From positions 1,640,147 through 1,704,146 of the forward strand of contig JAHRYM010000001.1 in NCBI GenBank assembly GCA_020622085.1: a DNA stretch of 64,000 bases. Reading direction: 5' to 3'. This document shows, one piece after another, positions 34,776 to 44,279 of the stretch. Numbering within the stretch: position 1 is the stretch's first letter; each line of letters opens with the position of its first letter. The position numbers were made by a program, and so were the translations under genes. The notes under the pieces are model-generated. The model was given only the letters and a program-made list of their open reading frames with translations, was not told the origin of the DNA and did not search any database. This DNA comes from Paracoccaceae bacterium. GTDB taxonomy: Bacteria; Pseudomonadota; Alphaproteobacteria; Rhodobacterales; Rhodobacteraceae.

Positions 34776-36104
34776 ATGCGCCTGTTTCCCGCCCCCACCA
34801 AACGCCCCCCGGCCTTCGCGCCGGCGCATTCCCTGGCGCCGGCGCTTGCAATGCTTCTGGCGCTGTCAGTCGCCCTGCCGGCGCCCGCGCTGGCGCAATC
34901 CGCATCGGGCGCGCAGGCCCCGGCACCCTCCAAAGGTCAGCCGGCCGGAACGGGTGGCGGCGCAGGGGGCGGCATGGGCGATGGCGCCCATGGCTCCGAC
35001 ACCACGCGCGGCCCGGCCGAGGTGGGCGTCATGCAGGTGCAGTCCCAGACCGTGCCCCTGTCCGTGACCCTGCCCGGCCGCGCCGTTGCCCATGCCGCGA
35101 CCACCATACGCCCCCGCGTCGGCGGCATCATCACCGAAATCCTTTATGTTCCCGGCACGCAGGTTCAGGCCGGCACCCCCCTTTTCCGCATCGACCCGCT
35201 GGCCTATGAGGCCGCGCAGACCTCTGCCCGCGCGGAACTGGCCCGTGCGGAGGCACGATTGCCGGTGGCCGAGGCCGCCCTTTTGCGCGCCGAGAAGCTC
35301 GAAGGCGCCACGACCACGGTTGCCGCACTTGATACCGCGCGCGCTGCGGCCCTTGCCGCCCGTGCCGATGTCGAGGAAGCGCGGGCGCAACTGCGGCTGG
35401 CTGATGCGCAGCTTTCATGGACCGAAGTCACGGCACCGATTTCCGGCATCATCGGCGTGGCGACGGTCTCGGTCGGCGATCTGGTCACCGCCAATCAGGC
35501 CGGCGCGATGGCCGAACTGGTGCAGATTGATCCGATCTATGTCGACGTAACAGAACCGTCGGTCGACAGGTTGCGGATGGCTGCCCGTATCGCCAGTGGC
35601 GAGGTTCGTGCGCCGGCCACCCCGCGCCTCCGCCTGAGGCTGGAAGACGGCACGGAATATGACCCCGCCGGCGAGTTCGTCGCCCCCGGCCCCACGGTAT
35701 CGGTCACCACGGCGACACGTTCGCTGCGCTTTCGCTTCCCGAACCCCGAGGGCCGTATCCTGCCCGGCATGTTCCTGCGCGGTGACCTGGAACAGGGCGA
35801 TCTGACAGCGATCCTCGTGCCCCAGCGCGCGACCTCGCGCAGCCCCGATGGCAGCCTGAACGCCTGGGTGGCCGAGGATGGCAAGGCGCGGGCGAGGAAA
35901 CTCACGGCCCTTGGCACACATGGCAATGCCTGGGTGGTCACGGGCGGCGTGGCGGCGGGCGAAACCCTGCTGGTAGACGGCACCACGAACCTGCACGAGG
36001 GCGACGGGCTGACCCAGGTGCCCGTCACCATCGACGCATTGGGGGTCGTGCGGGCGACGGGCCAACCCGTTCGGCCCGCCGACACCGCGAAGCCCGGGAA
36101 CTGA
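34776..36104 (+). CDS. RND efflux periplasmic adaptor, AcrA/MexA type (second pair)
   Basis: The 442-residue protein has an N-terminal signal peptide ending near residue 41 (ALPAPALAQ), a Gly-rich stretch (residues ~55-70), then the adaptor fold: PGRAVAHAATTIRPRVGGII, the hairpin coiled coil around residues 145-215, SWTEVTAPISGIIGVATVSV, and barrel/membrane-proximal domains. No lipobox Cys is present. I start it at ATG 34776 since GGAG lies ahead and this yields the signal peptide; the frame is open further upstream but that part looks non-coding. It is followed three bases later by its pump gene. Confidence 0.92.
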   Translation: MRLFPAPTKRPPAFAPAHSLAPALAMLLALSVALPAPALAQSASGAQAPAPSKGQPAGTGGGAGGGMGDGAHGSDTTRGPAEVGVMQVQSQTVPLSVTLPGRAVAHAATTIRPRVGGIITEILYVPGTQVQAGTPLFRIDPLAYEAAQTSARAELARAEARLPVAEAALLRAEKLEGATTTVAALDTARAAALAARADVEEARAQLRLADAQLSWTEVTAPISGIIGVATVSVGDLVTANQAGAMAELVQIDPIYVDVTEPSVDRLRMAARIASGEVRAPATPRLRLRLEDGTEYDPAGEFVAPGPTVSVTTATRSLRFRFPNPEGRILPGMFLRGDLEQGDLTAILVPQRATSRSPDGSLNAWVAEDGKARARKLTALGTHGNAWVVTGGVAAGETLLVDGTTNLHEGDGLTQVPVTIDALGVVRATGQPVRPADTAKPGN

Positions 36105-36107
36105 GCG

Positions 36108-39100
36108 ATGGCGCAGTTCTTCATTGATCGCCCGGTCTTTGCCTGGGTGCTGGCCATCATCACCATGCTTTTCGGCGCATGGGGCCTGACCACGCTGCCG
36201 GTCGCGCAATATCCCAGCATCGCCCCCACGACGGTGCGCATCGGTGCGACCTATTCCGGCGCTTCGGCCGAGGTCACCGAAAATTCGGTTACATCGGTCA
36301 TCGAGGATGGGCTCACGGGGCTTGACGGCCTGCTTTACATGAGTTCGAGTTCCTCGGCCTCGGGGCAGGCATCGGTTTCGCTGGTGTTTTCCGATGAGAT
36401 CGACCCGGACATGGCGCAGATCCAGGTGCAGAACAAGCTGCAACTGATCCAGAATGCCCTGCCCGACACGGTGCTGCAACGCGGGCTTTCCGTCACGCGG
36501 TCGGGCACGTCGACGCTGATGGTCGGCGCGCTGGTGTCGCGCGACGGGCGCTTCACCTCGCTGCAACTGGGTGACATGCTCCACCAGCTTGTCGAGGAGG
36601 CGATCCTGCGCACCGATGGGGTGGGCGCGATCAACATCTTCGGCTCGGGCTATGCGATGCGGGTCTGGCTCGATCCCCTGAAGCTCGCGCGCTACCAGAT
36701 GACGCCCGCAGACGTGACCCAGGCCATCGCCGACCAGAACACCACGGTCAGCGTCGGATCTCTTGGCTCGCAGCCGGTGGTGCCGGGACAGCAACTGACC
36801 GTGGCGCTTTCGGCGCAAACACAGATGTCTTCGGTCGAGGAATTCGAACGGATCATCCTGCGGACCGAATCCGAAGGCGGCACCGTGCACCTGTCGGACG
36901 TGGCCCGTATCGAGATCGGTCAGGAACGCTATGGGTCAAGCGCGCGGTTCAACGGCATGCCCGGCGCGGGGTTCGGCGTGAACCTTGCCACCGGCGCCAA
37001 TGCGGTCGATACGGCCCAGCGGGTGCGCGAGACGCTGGCGCGGATCGCGCCGGCCCTGCCCCAGGGCGTCGAGGTCGTCTATCCCTATGACACCTCGCCC
37101 TTCATCGAGGCCTCGATCGGCAAGGTCTACAAGACGCTGTTCGAGGCAGTGGGCCTTGTCTTTCTTGTGATCCTCGTCTTCCTGCAAAGCTGGCGGGCGA
37201 CGATCATCCCGACCGTCGCCGTTCCCGTCGTTCTTCTGGGCACCTTCGGGGTGCTGGCGCTGGCGGGGCTGTCGATCAACACCCTGACGATGTTTGCGCT
37301 GGTGCTGGCGATCGGGCTGCTGGTCGACGATGCGATCGTCGTGGTCGAGAACGTCGAGCGCGTGATGGAGGAGACCGGCCTTGATGCCCACACCGCCACG
37401 CGCCGTTCCATGCACGAGATCACCCCGGCGCTCGTGGGGATCGTGCTGGTGCTTTCGGCGGTGTTCCTGCCCATGGCCTTCATGTCGGGACCGACCGGCG
37501 TGATCTATCGGCAGTTCTCGGTGACGATCATCGCGGCGATGATGCTGTCGCTCGCCGTCGCCATGATCCTGACACCCGCGATGTGCGCGGCGCTGCTGAG
37601 ACCGCGCCCGCATGGTGGCAGCAACCCGCCTTCGCGCTGGTTCAACCGCAACCTTGCCCGCGCCACCCGTGGCTATGGCCTTGGCGTCGGCGCCGGGCTC
37701 AGGCGGCCCTTGCGGCTTTTCGTGCTGCTTCTGGCCATCGGCGCAGGCTCGGCCGGGCTTTACGGGGTGCTGCCCTCGTCCTTTGTGCCGCAGGAGGACC
37801 AGGGGGTGATCATGGCGTCGCTGCGACTGGCCGAAGGCTCGACCACCGCCCAGACCGAGGCCGTGTCGCAGGAAGTGGAAACCTGGCTCAACACCGATCA
37901 GGCCGATGCGGTGGCCTCGGTCTTTGTCGCCCAGGGGTTCGGCTTCGGCTCGTCGGGCCAGAACACGGCGATGCTGTTCATCAAGCTCAGGGATTTCGCG
38001 GAACGCCCGTCGAAAAGCGCGGGCGCCGTGGTGCAGGCCGGAAACAACCGGTTCCGTGGCCATCGCGCCGGCAACATCATCTTCACCCAGCCCCCGGCGA
38101 TCCAGGGACTGGGCAACAGCGCCGGGTTTTCGTTCTTCCTGATCGACCAGTCCGGCGCGGGTCAGGGCGCGCTGGAGGATGCCGCGACCGACCTTGTCGC
38201 CCGCGCGACCGATGATGGCCGCGCCACCGGCTTTCGCGGCCATGAACGCGCGCGCCGCCCGGCGCTCAAGCTGGACATCGACCAGCAGAAGGCCCGCGCC
38301 CTGGGCATTTCCGTCGCGGATGTGAACGCGATGCTTTCAGTGGTGTTTTCGGGGCGGCAGGTGAACGATTTCGAGATGGGCAGCGAGCTGCGCCCCGTCA
38401 TCGTGCAGGGCGCTGCGGAATGGCGGATGCAGCCCGAACATGTCGATGCCTGGTTCGCCCGCAACGCCACCCGCGAGATGGTGCCGTTTTCCAGCTTCCT
38501 CACGCCCCGCTGGGACGAGACATCGCCCAACCTCAACCGCTATGGCGGCACGCGCGCGATCGAGATTTCGGGCTCTCCGTCCGAGGGCGTCTCGACCGGG
38601 GAGGCGATGGCGATGATCGAGACCTTCGTGGCCGACATGCCGGGCGGCTACGGCGTGGCATGGACGGGGATTTCCTATCAGGAACGGCTGGCGGGCAATC
38701 AGGCGCCGCTGCTTTACGCCATGTCGGCGCTGGTGGTGTTTCTCTGCCTTGCAGCACTTTACGAAAGCTGGACGGTGCCCTTTGCGGTGATGCTTTCGGT
38801 GCCGGTCGGGCTATTGGGCGCGCTGGCGGCGGCGCAGGTCTTTGGCCAGTCCAATGATGTCTATTTCAAGGTGGGCCTGCTCACGACCATCGGTCTTGCC
38901 GCCCGCAATGCCATCCTGATCGTCGAGTTCGCCCAGGCGCTGCACGAACAGGGGCTTGGCCTGATCGAGGCTGCGCGCAAGGCGGCAGAGCTGCGGCTGC
39001 GCCCGATCCTGATGACAAGCTTCGCCTTCATGCTGGGGGTGCTGCCGCTGGCTGTTGCGACCGGCGCGGGCGCGGCTGCGCAGCGCGCCATCGGCATCGG

Positions 39101-39221
39101 CGTCCTGGGCGGGATGCTTTCGTCGGTGGTGATCGGCATTTTCATGGTGCCGGCCTTCTACCTGCTGGTGAAGCGCCTGTTCGATCGGGGCACGAACGCC
39201 GGAGGCCGGACTGCGGAGTGA
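36108..39221 (+). CDS. RND multidrug efflux pump, AcrB/MexB type (second pair)
   Basis: The 1037-residue protein opens MAQFFIDRPVFAWVLAIITM, exactly the AcrB/MexB style. The TM4 Asp pair lies in IGLLVDDAIVVVENVERVME. The TM10 position that is Lys940 in AcrB (GLSAKNA) is Arg933 here (GLAARNAILIVEF; codon at 38904), a substitution in the proton-relay network. Other hallmarks, including SFVPQEDQGVIMASLRLAEG and the last helices, are normal. It forms a gene pair with the adaptor upstream. It is more AcrB-like than the first pump of the window, so the two pairs are not a recent duplication. Confidence 0.96.
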   Translation: MAQFFIDRPVFAWVLAIITMLFGAWGLTTLPVAQYPSIAPTTVRIGATYSGASAEVTENSVTSVIEDGLTGLDGLLYMSSSSSASGQASVSLVFSDEIDPDMAQIQVQNKLQLIQNALPDTVLQRGLSVTRSGTSTLMVGALVSRDGRFTSLQLGDMLHQLVEEAILRTDGVGAINIFGSGYAMRVWLDPLKLARYQMTPADVTQAIADQNTTVSVGSLGSQPVVPGQQLTVALSAQTQMSSVEEFERIILRTESEGGTVHLSDVARIEIGQERYGSSARFNGMPGAGFGVNLATGANAVDTAQRVRETLARIAPALPQGVEVVYPYDTSPFIEASIGKVYKTLFEAVGLVFLVILVFLQSWRATIIPTVAVPVVLLGTFGVLALAGLSINTLTMFALVLAIGLLVDDAIVVVENVERVMEETGLDAHTATRRSMHEITPALVGIVLVLSAVFLPMAFMSGPTGVIYRQFSVTIIAAMMLSLAVAMILTPAMCAALLRPRPHGGSNPPSRWFNRNLARATRGYGLGVGAGLRRPLRLFVLLLAIGAGSAGLYGVLPSSFVPQEDQGVIMASLRLAEGSTTAQTEAVSQEVETWLNTDQADAVASVFVAQGFGFGSSGQNTAMLFIKLRDFAERPSKSAGAVVQAGNNRFRGHRAGNIIFTQPPAIQGLGNSAGFSFFLIDQSGAGQGALEDAATDLVARATDDGRATGFRGHERARRPALKLDIDQQKARALGISVADVNAMLSVVFSGRQVNDFEMGSELRPVIVQGAAEWRMQPEHVDAWFARNATREMVPFSSFLTPRWDETSPNLNRYGGTRAIEISGSPSEGVSTGEAMAMIETFVADMPGGYGVAWTGISYQERLAGNQAPLLYAMSALVVFLCLAALYESWTVPFAVMLSVPVGLLGALAAAQVFGQSNDVYFKVGLLTTIGLAARNAILIVEFAQALHEQGLGLIEAARKAAELRLRPILMTSFAFMLGVLPLAVATGAGAAAQRAIGIGVLGGMLSSVVIGIFMVPAFYLLVKRLFDRGTNAGGRTAE

Positions 39222-39312
39222 CCATCGGCACCGGGCCCGGCACCTGCGGTCGGGGCTGGAACAGGCCTGCGTCATGGGGCATGATCGAACCTGTGGTCTT
39301 GCGGGGTATGTG

Positions 39313-40680
39313 ATGGGGTTTTCCGGTCGTTTCCGCCCTGGGCGCCGTTTCGCGCTGGTTGCGCTGGCTGTCGCCGCCCTTGCCGCGACGGAGACAGCCC
39401 TGCATGTCCGCGCCGCGCCGGTGGATGCTGCCATCACCCTTGATCCCGCAAGCAAGCATCAGGTGATGACCGGCTGGGAAGCCACCGCGAACCTGATCGA
39501 CACGATCACTCCCGAAGCCACCCGCAACCAGACCGACGAGGCGCGCATGGCGGTGACGGAGGCGGGGATCAACCGGGTCCGGCTGGAGATCACCGCAGGC
39601 GCTGAAAATCGCACGGGGAAAATGCGCGATTTCATCGCCGGCCGCATCGGCTATGACCGATACAAGCCCTTCCGCTACCGGATCGAGAACGACAACGACG
39701 ACCCCTTCGTGATTGATCCGGCCGGCTTCGATTTCGCCGAACTCGACTGGCATGTGGAAAACACCGTCCTGCCGATGCGCGAACTCCTGGCGGAACAGGG
39801 GGAAAGGCTGGTGATCAACCTTTGCTACGTCGCCTTCGGCAATGGACGCACGATCCACATGCAGCCCGAGGAATATGCCGAACTGATGCAGGCCACCTTC
39901 CGCCACCTGCGCGATAGCTACGGGATCGTGCCCGACCTGATCGAGGTCATGCTGGAGCCCGACCTGGATCGGGGATGGACAGGGCGCGACATGGGCCTTG
40001 CAATGGTGGCGACACGGCACCGGCTGGCCGCCGATGGCTTCCACCCCGGTTTCGTAGTGCCCTCGGTCACCGACATGTCGCACACCCTGCCCTTCCTTGA
40101 CGCCATCCTGGATGTCGACGGCACCGCCCCCCTGATCCGCGAGGTGTCCTACCATCGCTACAAGGGTGCAAACCCCGCGACATTGGCCGCGATCGCCGAG
40201 GCGGCGGCACGGATCGGCGCCCAGACCGCGATGCTGGAATGGTGGTTCGGCAAGGCCACCTACAAGGTTCTGCTGGAAGATCTGGCCATCGGCAACAACG
40301 CCGCCTGGCAGGGCCGGTCGATCGACAGCCTGGTGGAACGCGGCGACGATGGGGCGCTGCGGCTTCGGCCCGATGTGGCGCTGAACGCCCGGTATTTCCG
40401 CAATATCCCGGTGGGCAGCCGCCGGATCGGGGCGCAAAGCAGCGATCCACAGGTCACGCCCCTGGCCTTTGTCACACCGAAAGGGGGCACGGTCGTCATC
40501 CTGACCGCCCGCCGCGCGGGCCAGGCGGTGCTGCACGACATGCCCCCCGGACCCTACCGCATCACCGGCACCTTCAAGGATGGAACACCATGGCCCGGTC
40601 TGGCCGGCCTTGCCAGCGCCGATGGCAGCCTTGTCCTCCGGCTGCCCGGCGCGGGTGTCTTTGCCGTCGCCCCGGAATGA
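39313..40680 (+). CDS. exported TIM-barrel glycoside hydrolase-like protein (GH-A clan resemblance)
   Basis: The 455-residue protein has a signal peptide (basic RPGRR, hydrophobic ALVALAVAALAA, cleavage near HVRAAP). The mature start, ITLDPASKHQVMTGWEATAN, resembles GH30-type openings, followed by a barrel-like domain. Two acidic residues fall where clan GH-A enzymes place them: Glu215 in EVMLEPDLD (after strand 4) and Glu309 in TAMLEWWFG (after strand 7). The usual NEP before the acid/base Glu is LEP here. A C-terminal beta domain follows (VVILTARRAGQAVLHDMPPG). Substrate is unknown; the adjacent glycan locus suggests a cell-surface polysaccharide. A start at 39274 is also open. Confidence 0.7.
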   Translation: MGFSGRFRPGRRFALVALAVAALAATETALHVRAAPVDAAITLDPASKHQVMTGWEATANLIDTITPEATRNQTDEARMAVTEAGINRVRLEITAGAENRTGKMRDFIAGRIGYDRYKPFRYRIENDNDDPFVIDPAGFDFAELDWHVENTVLPMRELLAEQGERLVINLCYVAFGNGRTIHMQPEEYAELMQATFRHLRDSYGIVPDLIEVMLEPDLDRGWTGRDMGLAMVATRHRLAADGFHPGFVVPSVTDMSHTLPFLDAILDVDGTAPLIREVSYHRYKGANPATLAAIAEAAARIGAQTAMLEWWFGKATYKVLLEDLAIGNNAAWQGRSIDSLVERGDDGALRLRPDVALNARYFRNIPVGSRRIGAQSSDPQVTPLAFVTPKGGTVVILTARRAGQAVLHDMPPGPYRITGTFKDGTPWPGLAGLASADGSLVLRLPGAGVFAVAPE

Positions 40681-40703
40681 CAATGACCATGGCCGCCCGC
40701 CGC

Positions 40704-40731
40704 ACAATCCCGCCCGAATTAGCGGGATTGT
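40704..40731 (+). terminator. hairpin after the GH-like gene
   Basis: ACAATCCCGC (40704-40713) and GCGGGATTGT (40722-40731) form a perfect 10-bp stem with an 8-base loop, 23 bases past the stop codon. There is no T-run, but the position suits a transcript 3' end. Confidence 0.55.
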
Positions 40732-40806
40732 CCGCAGAACCACGTATTTGCCAATGGGCCTGCAGTTTTCTGCAACCGCGTGACCACCAAGATGCTTAAA
40801 TAACCC

Positions 40807-40826
40807 TGCACGACTCGGGTCGTGCA
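40807..40826. promoter_or_regulatory. inverted repeat upstream of the glycosyltransferase operon
   Basis: TGCACGAC (40807-40814) and GTCGTGCA (40819-40826) form a perfect 8-bp dyad with a TCGG centre in the otherwise A+T-richer 40,790-40,860 stretch, 87 bases ahead of the GtrB-like gene. It may be an operator or a leader hairpin. Confidence 0.45.
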
Positions 40827-40912
40827 ATCTGGAATTGAATGTCGAAATGAATTGACTGTGCACCGGCCGCCTTGCGCGTTCAGGCGGCGCGGTGGGTGCA
40901 AGTGGGCCGGGC

Positions 40913-41923
40913 ATGAAGAAAATCACCGTCGTCTCTCCGTGCTTCAACGAGGAAGACAACGTCGAAATCTGCGCGCGCACGGTGCGTGAAATCTTTGAAC
41001 GCGATCTGCCCGGCTACATCCGCGAACATGTCTTCATCGACAACGCCTCCACAGATCGCACGGTCGAGATCCTGCGCGCCATGGCGGCTGCGGACCCGGC
41101 AATCAGGGTGGTGGTGAACGCCCGCAATTTCGGGGTGTTCCGGTCGACCTTCAACGGGTTGCGCCATGCCACGGGCGATGCGATCCTCGTCATGCTCCCT
41201 GTCGATCTGCAAGACCCACCCGAACTGCTGCCCGAATTCGTCAGCCTCTGGGAACAGGGATACGAGGTCGTCGCCGGCGCCCGCAGCACGCGCGAGGAGA
41301 CCTTTGCGCTGCGCACCGCGCGCAAGATCTTCTACCGCATCGTCAATGCGCTGTCGGACTTCGAGATTTCGCCCGACGTGGGCGAGTTCCAGTTGATCGA
41401 CCGCAAGGCGCTGGATGCGGTGCTGGCCCACAACGACCACTACCCCTACATCCGCGGCATCATCGCCTCGGTCGGGTTCCGGCGGATCATCGTTCCCTAT
41501 ACCTGGCGGGCCCGCAAGCGTGGCGTCAGCAAGCACAACCTCTTGATGCTGATCGACCAGGCGATGAACGCGATCTTTTCCTTCACCCGGGCGCCGATGC
41601 GGTTCTGCACCTTCGCAGGGATCGGGATTTCGGCGCTCTGCATCCTGTTCTCGGTCTTTTCGGTGCTGGCCTATTTCCTGGGCTCGACGCTGGTGCCGCG
41701 CGGCACGACGACGATCATCGTCTCGCTGTTCTTCCTGTCGGGTATCCAGCTCTTCTTCATCGGGATGCTCGGCGAATACATCACCTCGATCCACGCACAG
41801 GTGCGGGGCGGACCGATGGTGATCGAAAAGGAACGCATCAACATCGCAGCAGAGGGTGAAGGGCCCTCTCGGCCGGTCGACCCATTCGCCAGTGACATCC
41901 GGCCCGAGCGGGGCCGCGCATGA
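40913..41923 (+). CDS. GT2 polyprenyl-phosphate glycosyltransferase (GtrB/DPM1-like)
   Basis: The 336-residue protein has a cytosolic GT-A catalytic domain opening KKITVVSPCFNEEDNVEICA, with HVFIDNASTDRTVEIL, the acidic motif LPVDLQDPPELL (DQD-type metal site) and GEFQLIDRKALDAV. Two C-terminal membrane helices follow (about residues 225-250 and 262-290), then a basic tail. This is the layout of GtrB and dolichol-phosphate-mannose-synthase-like enzymes, which load a sugar from its nucleotide onto undecaprenyl phosphate. The stop overlaps the start of the GT-C gene (ATGA). The sugar donor is not readable; the nearby CDP-sugar genes suggest one. ATG 40913 has a weak ribosome-binding site. Confidence 0.9.
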   Translation: MKKITVVSPCFNEEDNVEICARTVREIFERDLPGYIREHVFIDNASTDRTVEILRAMAAADPAIRVVVNARNFGVFRSTFNGLRHATGDAILVMLPVDLQDPPELLPEFVSLWEQGYEVVAGARSTREETFALRTARKIFYRIVNALSDFEISPDVGEFQLIDRKALDAVLAHNDHYPYIRGIIASVGFRRIIVPYTWRARKRGVSKHNLLMLIDQAMNAIFSFTRAPMRFCTFAGIGISALCILFSVFSVLAYFLGSTLVPRGTTTIIVSLFFLSGIQLFFIGMLGEYITSIHAQVRGGPMVIEKERINIAAEGEGPSRPVDPFASDIRPERGRA

Positions 41924-43905
41924 TGGCGGAAGGTGCCTGGTTCCTCTTGGCGCTGGCCGTTGCGGGACTTGCGGCGATCTGGTCGCAGCGGCGCGGCGCG
42001 CCCGCTTTCGGGGCCTTTGCGGCGCTGCTGGTCATGGGCGGGGCCGCACAACTGGCGCTGACGCAGCCGCTCTGGTTCCCGGCACTGCGACTGCGCCCCA
42101 ACGGCCTTCCCGATCTGGCGATGTGGGCGATCCTTGCGGTTCAGGCACTGGCAATCCTCGGCTGGTTCTGGCACCGCGGCTTTCGCCACAGCCTGTGCCC
42201 GCTGGCGCGGCGCTACGGCACGGGCCGGATTCTGTTGCTGCTGCTTCTGTCCTCGGGGTTCTGCGTCTCGGTCATGGGGTATTTCTCGCCCGATGCCACC
42301 GCGCTCCGGGTCTCGCCCTGGCTTGCACATGTGGCGGTCGGCGGTGGGTTGATCGCCCTGCATCTGGCCACGGTCACCGTGCTGCTGTCGGTCGCGCCCC
42401 CGGTGCGCGGGACACATGCACTGTCGCCGCTGGCGCCGGCCTTCGTCACGGTGGTTGCGGGCCTTGCGCTTTCGTTTCTTGCGTTCGAGGGCCAGCCCCA
42501 TGTCGAGGACGAGGTCGCCTATGTCTTCCAGGCCAGGACTTTTGCCGCTGGCGCGCTGACTGCGCCGCTGCCGCCCGCCGCCGCGATGCCGGGGCTCGAG
42601 TATTATCTTTTCGATAGTGACGGCGGCCGGTGGTTCGCGACCACGCCGCCCGGCTGGCCCGCCGTCCTCGCCCTTGGCGAGGCGATCGGGGCGCCCTGGA
42701 TCATCAACCCGGCTCTGGCGGGGCTGTCGGTGCTGCTTGCACATGCGATCGTCCGGCGCCGGGCGGGCCGCGACGCGGCGGACTGGGTGGCGATCGTCAT
42801 GGGCTCTTCGCCATGGCTGATTTCGGCGGCAGCATCGCTGATGACCCATACGCTGACGCTGGCGCTGGTGCTTGCAGCCTGGGTCTGGGTGTTGCGCGCG
42901 GGCGACCGTGGCCGCAACCCCTGGGCGCCCTTGTTCCTTGCGGGGCTGGCTCTGGGCTGGGTCTTCACCACCCGCATCCTTGACGGGCTGATCGTCGGCA
43001 CGCTCACGGGCATCTGGGTTCTGCTTGAAGGCCGCACCGGCGCTGCCCGCGCAGCGCCGCGCGCCGCCGTCTACGCGCTTGGCTGCCTCGCAACCGGCGG
43101 CCTTGCACTGATCTACAACCTTCTCTTCACCGGACGCCCCCTGCAAAGCCCGCTCGACCGTTATCTGGCGCGGGACTGGGGCACCGAAGGCAACGCCTAC
43201 GGCTTTGGCGACAACATCGGCCCCCCGGGTGGCTGGGGGGCGCTCGACCTCTGGCGCGGCCATTCACCGCTTGAGGCGGTGATCAACACCACAAGCAACA
43301 TCGTCTCGATGCAGATCGAGTTTCTAGGCTGGCCCACGGGTTCGCTGGTCCTTGTCTTCGCCTTGCTGATCTGGGGCTTTCGCAGGCCCGCGATTCGCGA
43401 TCCATTCGCCCGGGCAATGGTCATCCTCTGTGCTGCGGTCATGCTGGCGATGTTCTTCTACTGGTATGGAGATACCTACCATATCGGGCCGCGCTACTGG
43501 TTCATCATGGCCTTCCCGCTTCTCTACATGTCCCGGCTTGGCTACCGCGCGATGATCGCACGGGCCGGCGACACGCCCGAGGCCGAACGGCGCGGCATGT
43601 CGGTGGTGCTGATCCTGTGCCTGTTCGGTGTTGCGGTGTTCCTGCCCTGGCGCGGGGTGATGAAGTTCCATGGTTACAACGACTATACGTCCTCGGTGCC
43701 GCGGGTGGCCGCTACCGGGGTGTTTGGCGACGCGGTGGTGCTGGTGAAGACGCCAATGAACGTCGGCTCGGCGCTCGCGCTGAACGACCCGTTGCTGCGG
43801 CCCGGCCGGCCGATTTTCCTGCGTGACACCGGGTCGCTGGACGAGGCCGCGCTGGCCGCCGCCTTCCCCGGCAGGCAGGTCATCCACTACGACGATCCGG
43901 GGTGA
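41920..43905 (+). CDS. multi-pass GT-C (family 39-like) membrane glycosyltransferase
   Basis: The 661-residue protein has roughly a dozen membrane helices and, after the fifth, a large loop with the acidic signature QPHVEDEVAYVFQARTF (near residues 190-205), the GT-C/ArnT-type catalytic position. A second conserved-looking segment is GRWFATTPPGWPAVLALGEA. The C-terminal ~90 residues appear periplasmic. Such enzymes use a polyprenyl-phosphate sugar to modify a glycan or lipid A on the periplasmic side. It is coupled to the GtrB-like gene by an ATGA overlap, and its 3' end overlaps that of the convergent gtrA by 19 bases. Acceptor unknown. Confidence 0.85.
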   Translation: MMAEGAWFLLALAVAGLAAIWSQRRGAPAFGAFAALLVMGGAAQLALTQPLWFPALRLRPNGLPDLAMWAILAVQALAILGWFWHRGFRHSLCPLARRYGTGRILLLLLLSSGFCVSVMGYFSPDATALRVSPWLAHVAVGGGLIALHLATVTVLLSVAPPVRGTHALSPLAPAFVTVVAGLALSFLAFEGQPHVEDEVAYVFQARTFAAGALTAPLPPAAAMPGLEYYLFDSDGGRWFATTPPGWPAVLALGEAIGAPWIINPALAGLSVLLAHAIVRRRAGRDAADWVAIVMGSSPWLISAAASLMTHTLTLALVLAAWVWVLRAGDRGRNPWAPLFLAGLALGWVFTTRILDGLIVGTLTGIWVLLEGRTGAARAAPRAAVYALGCLATGGLALIYNLLFTGRPLQSPLDRYLARDWGTEGNAYGFGDNIGPPGGWGALDLWRGHSPLEAVINTTSNIVSMQIEFLGWPTGSLVLVFALLIWGFRRPAIRDPFARAMVILCAAVMLAMFFYWYGDTYHIGPRYWFIMAFPLLYMSRLGYRAMIARAGDTPEAERRGMSVVLILCLFGVAVFLPWRGVMKFHGYNDYTSSVPRVAATGVFGDAVVLVKTPMNVGSALALNDPLLRPGRPIFLRDTGSLDEAALAAAFPGRQVIHYDDPG

Positions 43906-44279
43906 ACTCCGGCGGTCAGCACCGCCTTGATCAGCCCGTAGGACAGCACCGCCATCATCATCGCCAGCCCCGCCTGCGCGACCAGCGGATGGATACCCAG
44001 CGCGATGACACGCCCCAGCAGAAAGGCGTTGACCACATAGATCCCGAGATAGACGGCGACATAGGCCGGCAGGCGGCGAAAGCCCCGCGCCCCGAAGACC
44101 AACCGCGCATGGGTGAAGAAGTTCCAGATGACGCCAACACAGAATGCCAGCGCCAGGGCGGTCTGCGGCGAGAGCCCCGCCAGCACCAGCACCGCATAGA
44201 CGGCATAGCCGAAGGCGGTGTTCAGCCCGCCCACCAGCAGAAACCGCAGGAACCGCATCTGCTCCGGTTTCAGCCGCAT
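43887..44279 (-). CDS. GtrA family protein
   Basis: The 130-residue product has four membrane helices and the GtrA pattern: FLRFLLVGGLNTAFGYAVYA at residues ~9-28, FCVGVIWNFFTHARLVFGAR near 50, and LGIYVVNAFLLGRVI. GtrA proteins are thought to flip the undecaprenyl-phosphate-linked sugar made by GtrB. Its ATG (44277-44279) lies inside the 3' end of the reductase gene, overlapping by ten bases, so it is the last gene of the coupled minus-strand sugar operon. With the GtrB-like and GT-C genes across the convergent junction it completes a three-component Gtr set. Confidence 0.9.
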   Translation of the reverse strand: MRLKPEQMRFLRFLLVGGLNTAFGYAVYAVLVLAGLSPQTALALAFCVGVIWNFFTHARLVFGARGFRRLPAYVAVYLGIYVVNAFLLGRVIALGIHPLVAQAGLAMMMAVLSYGLIKAVLTAGVHPGSS

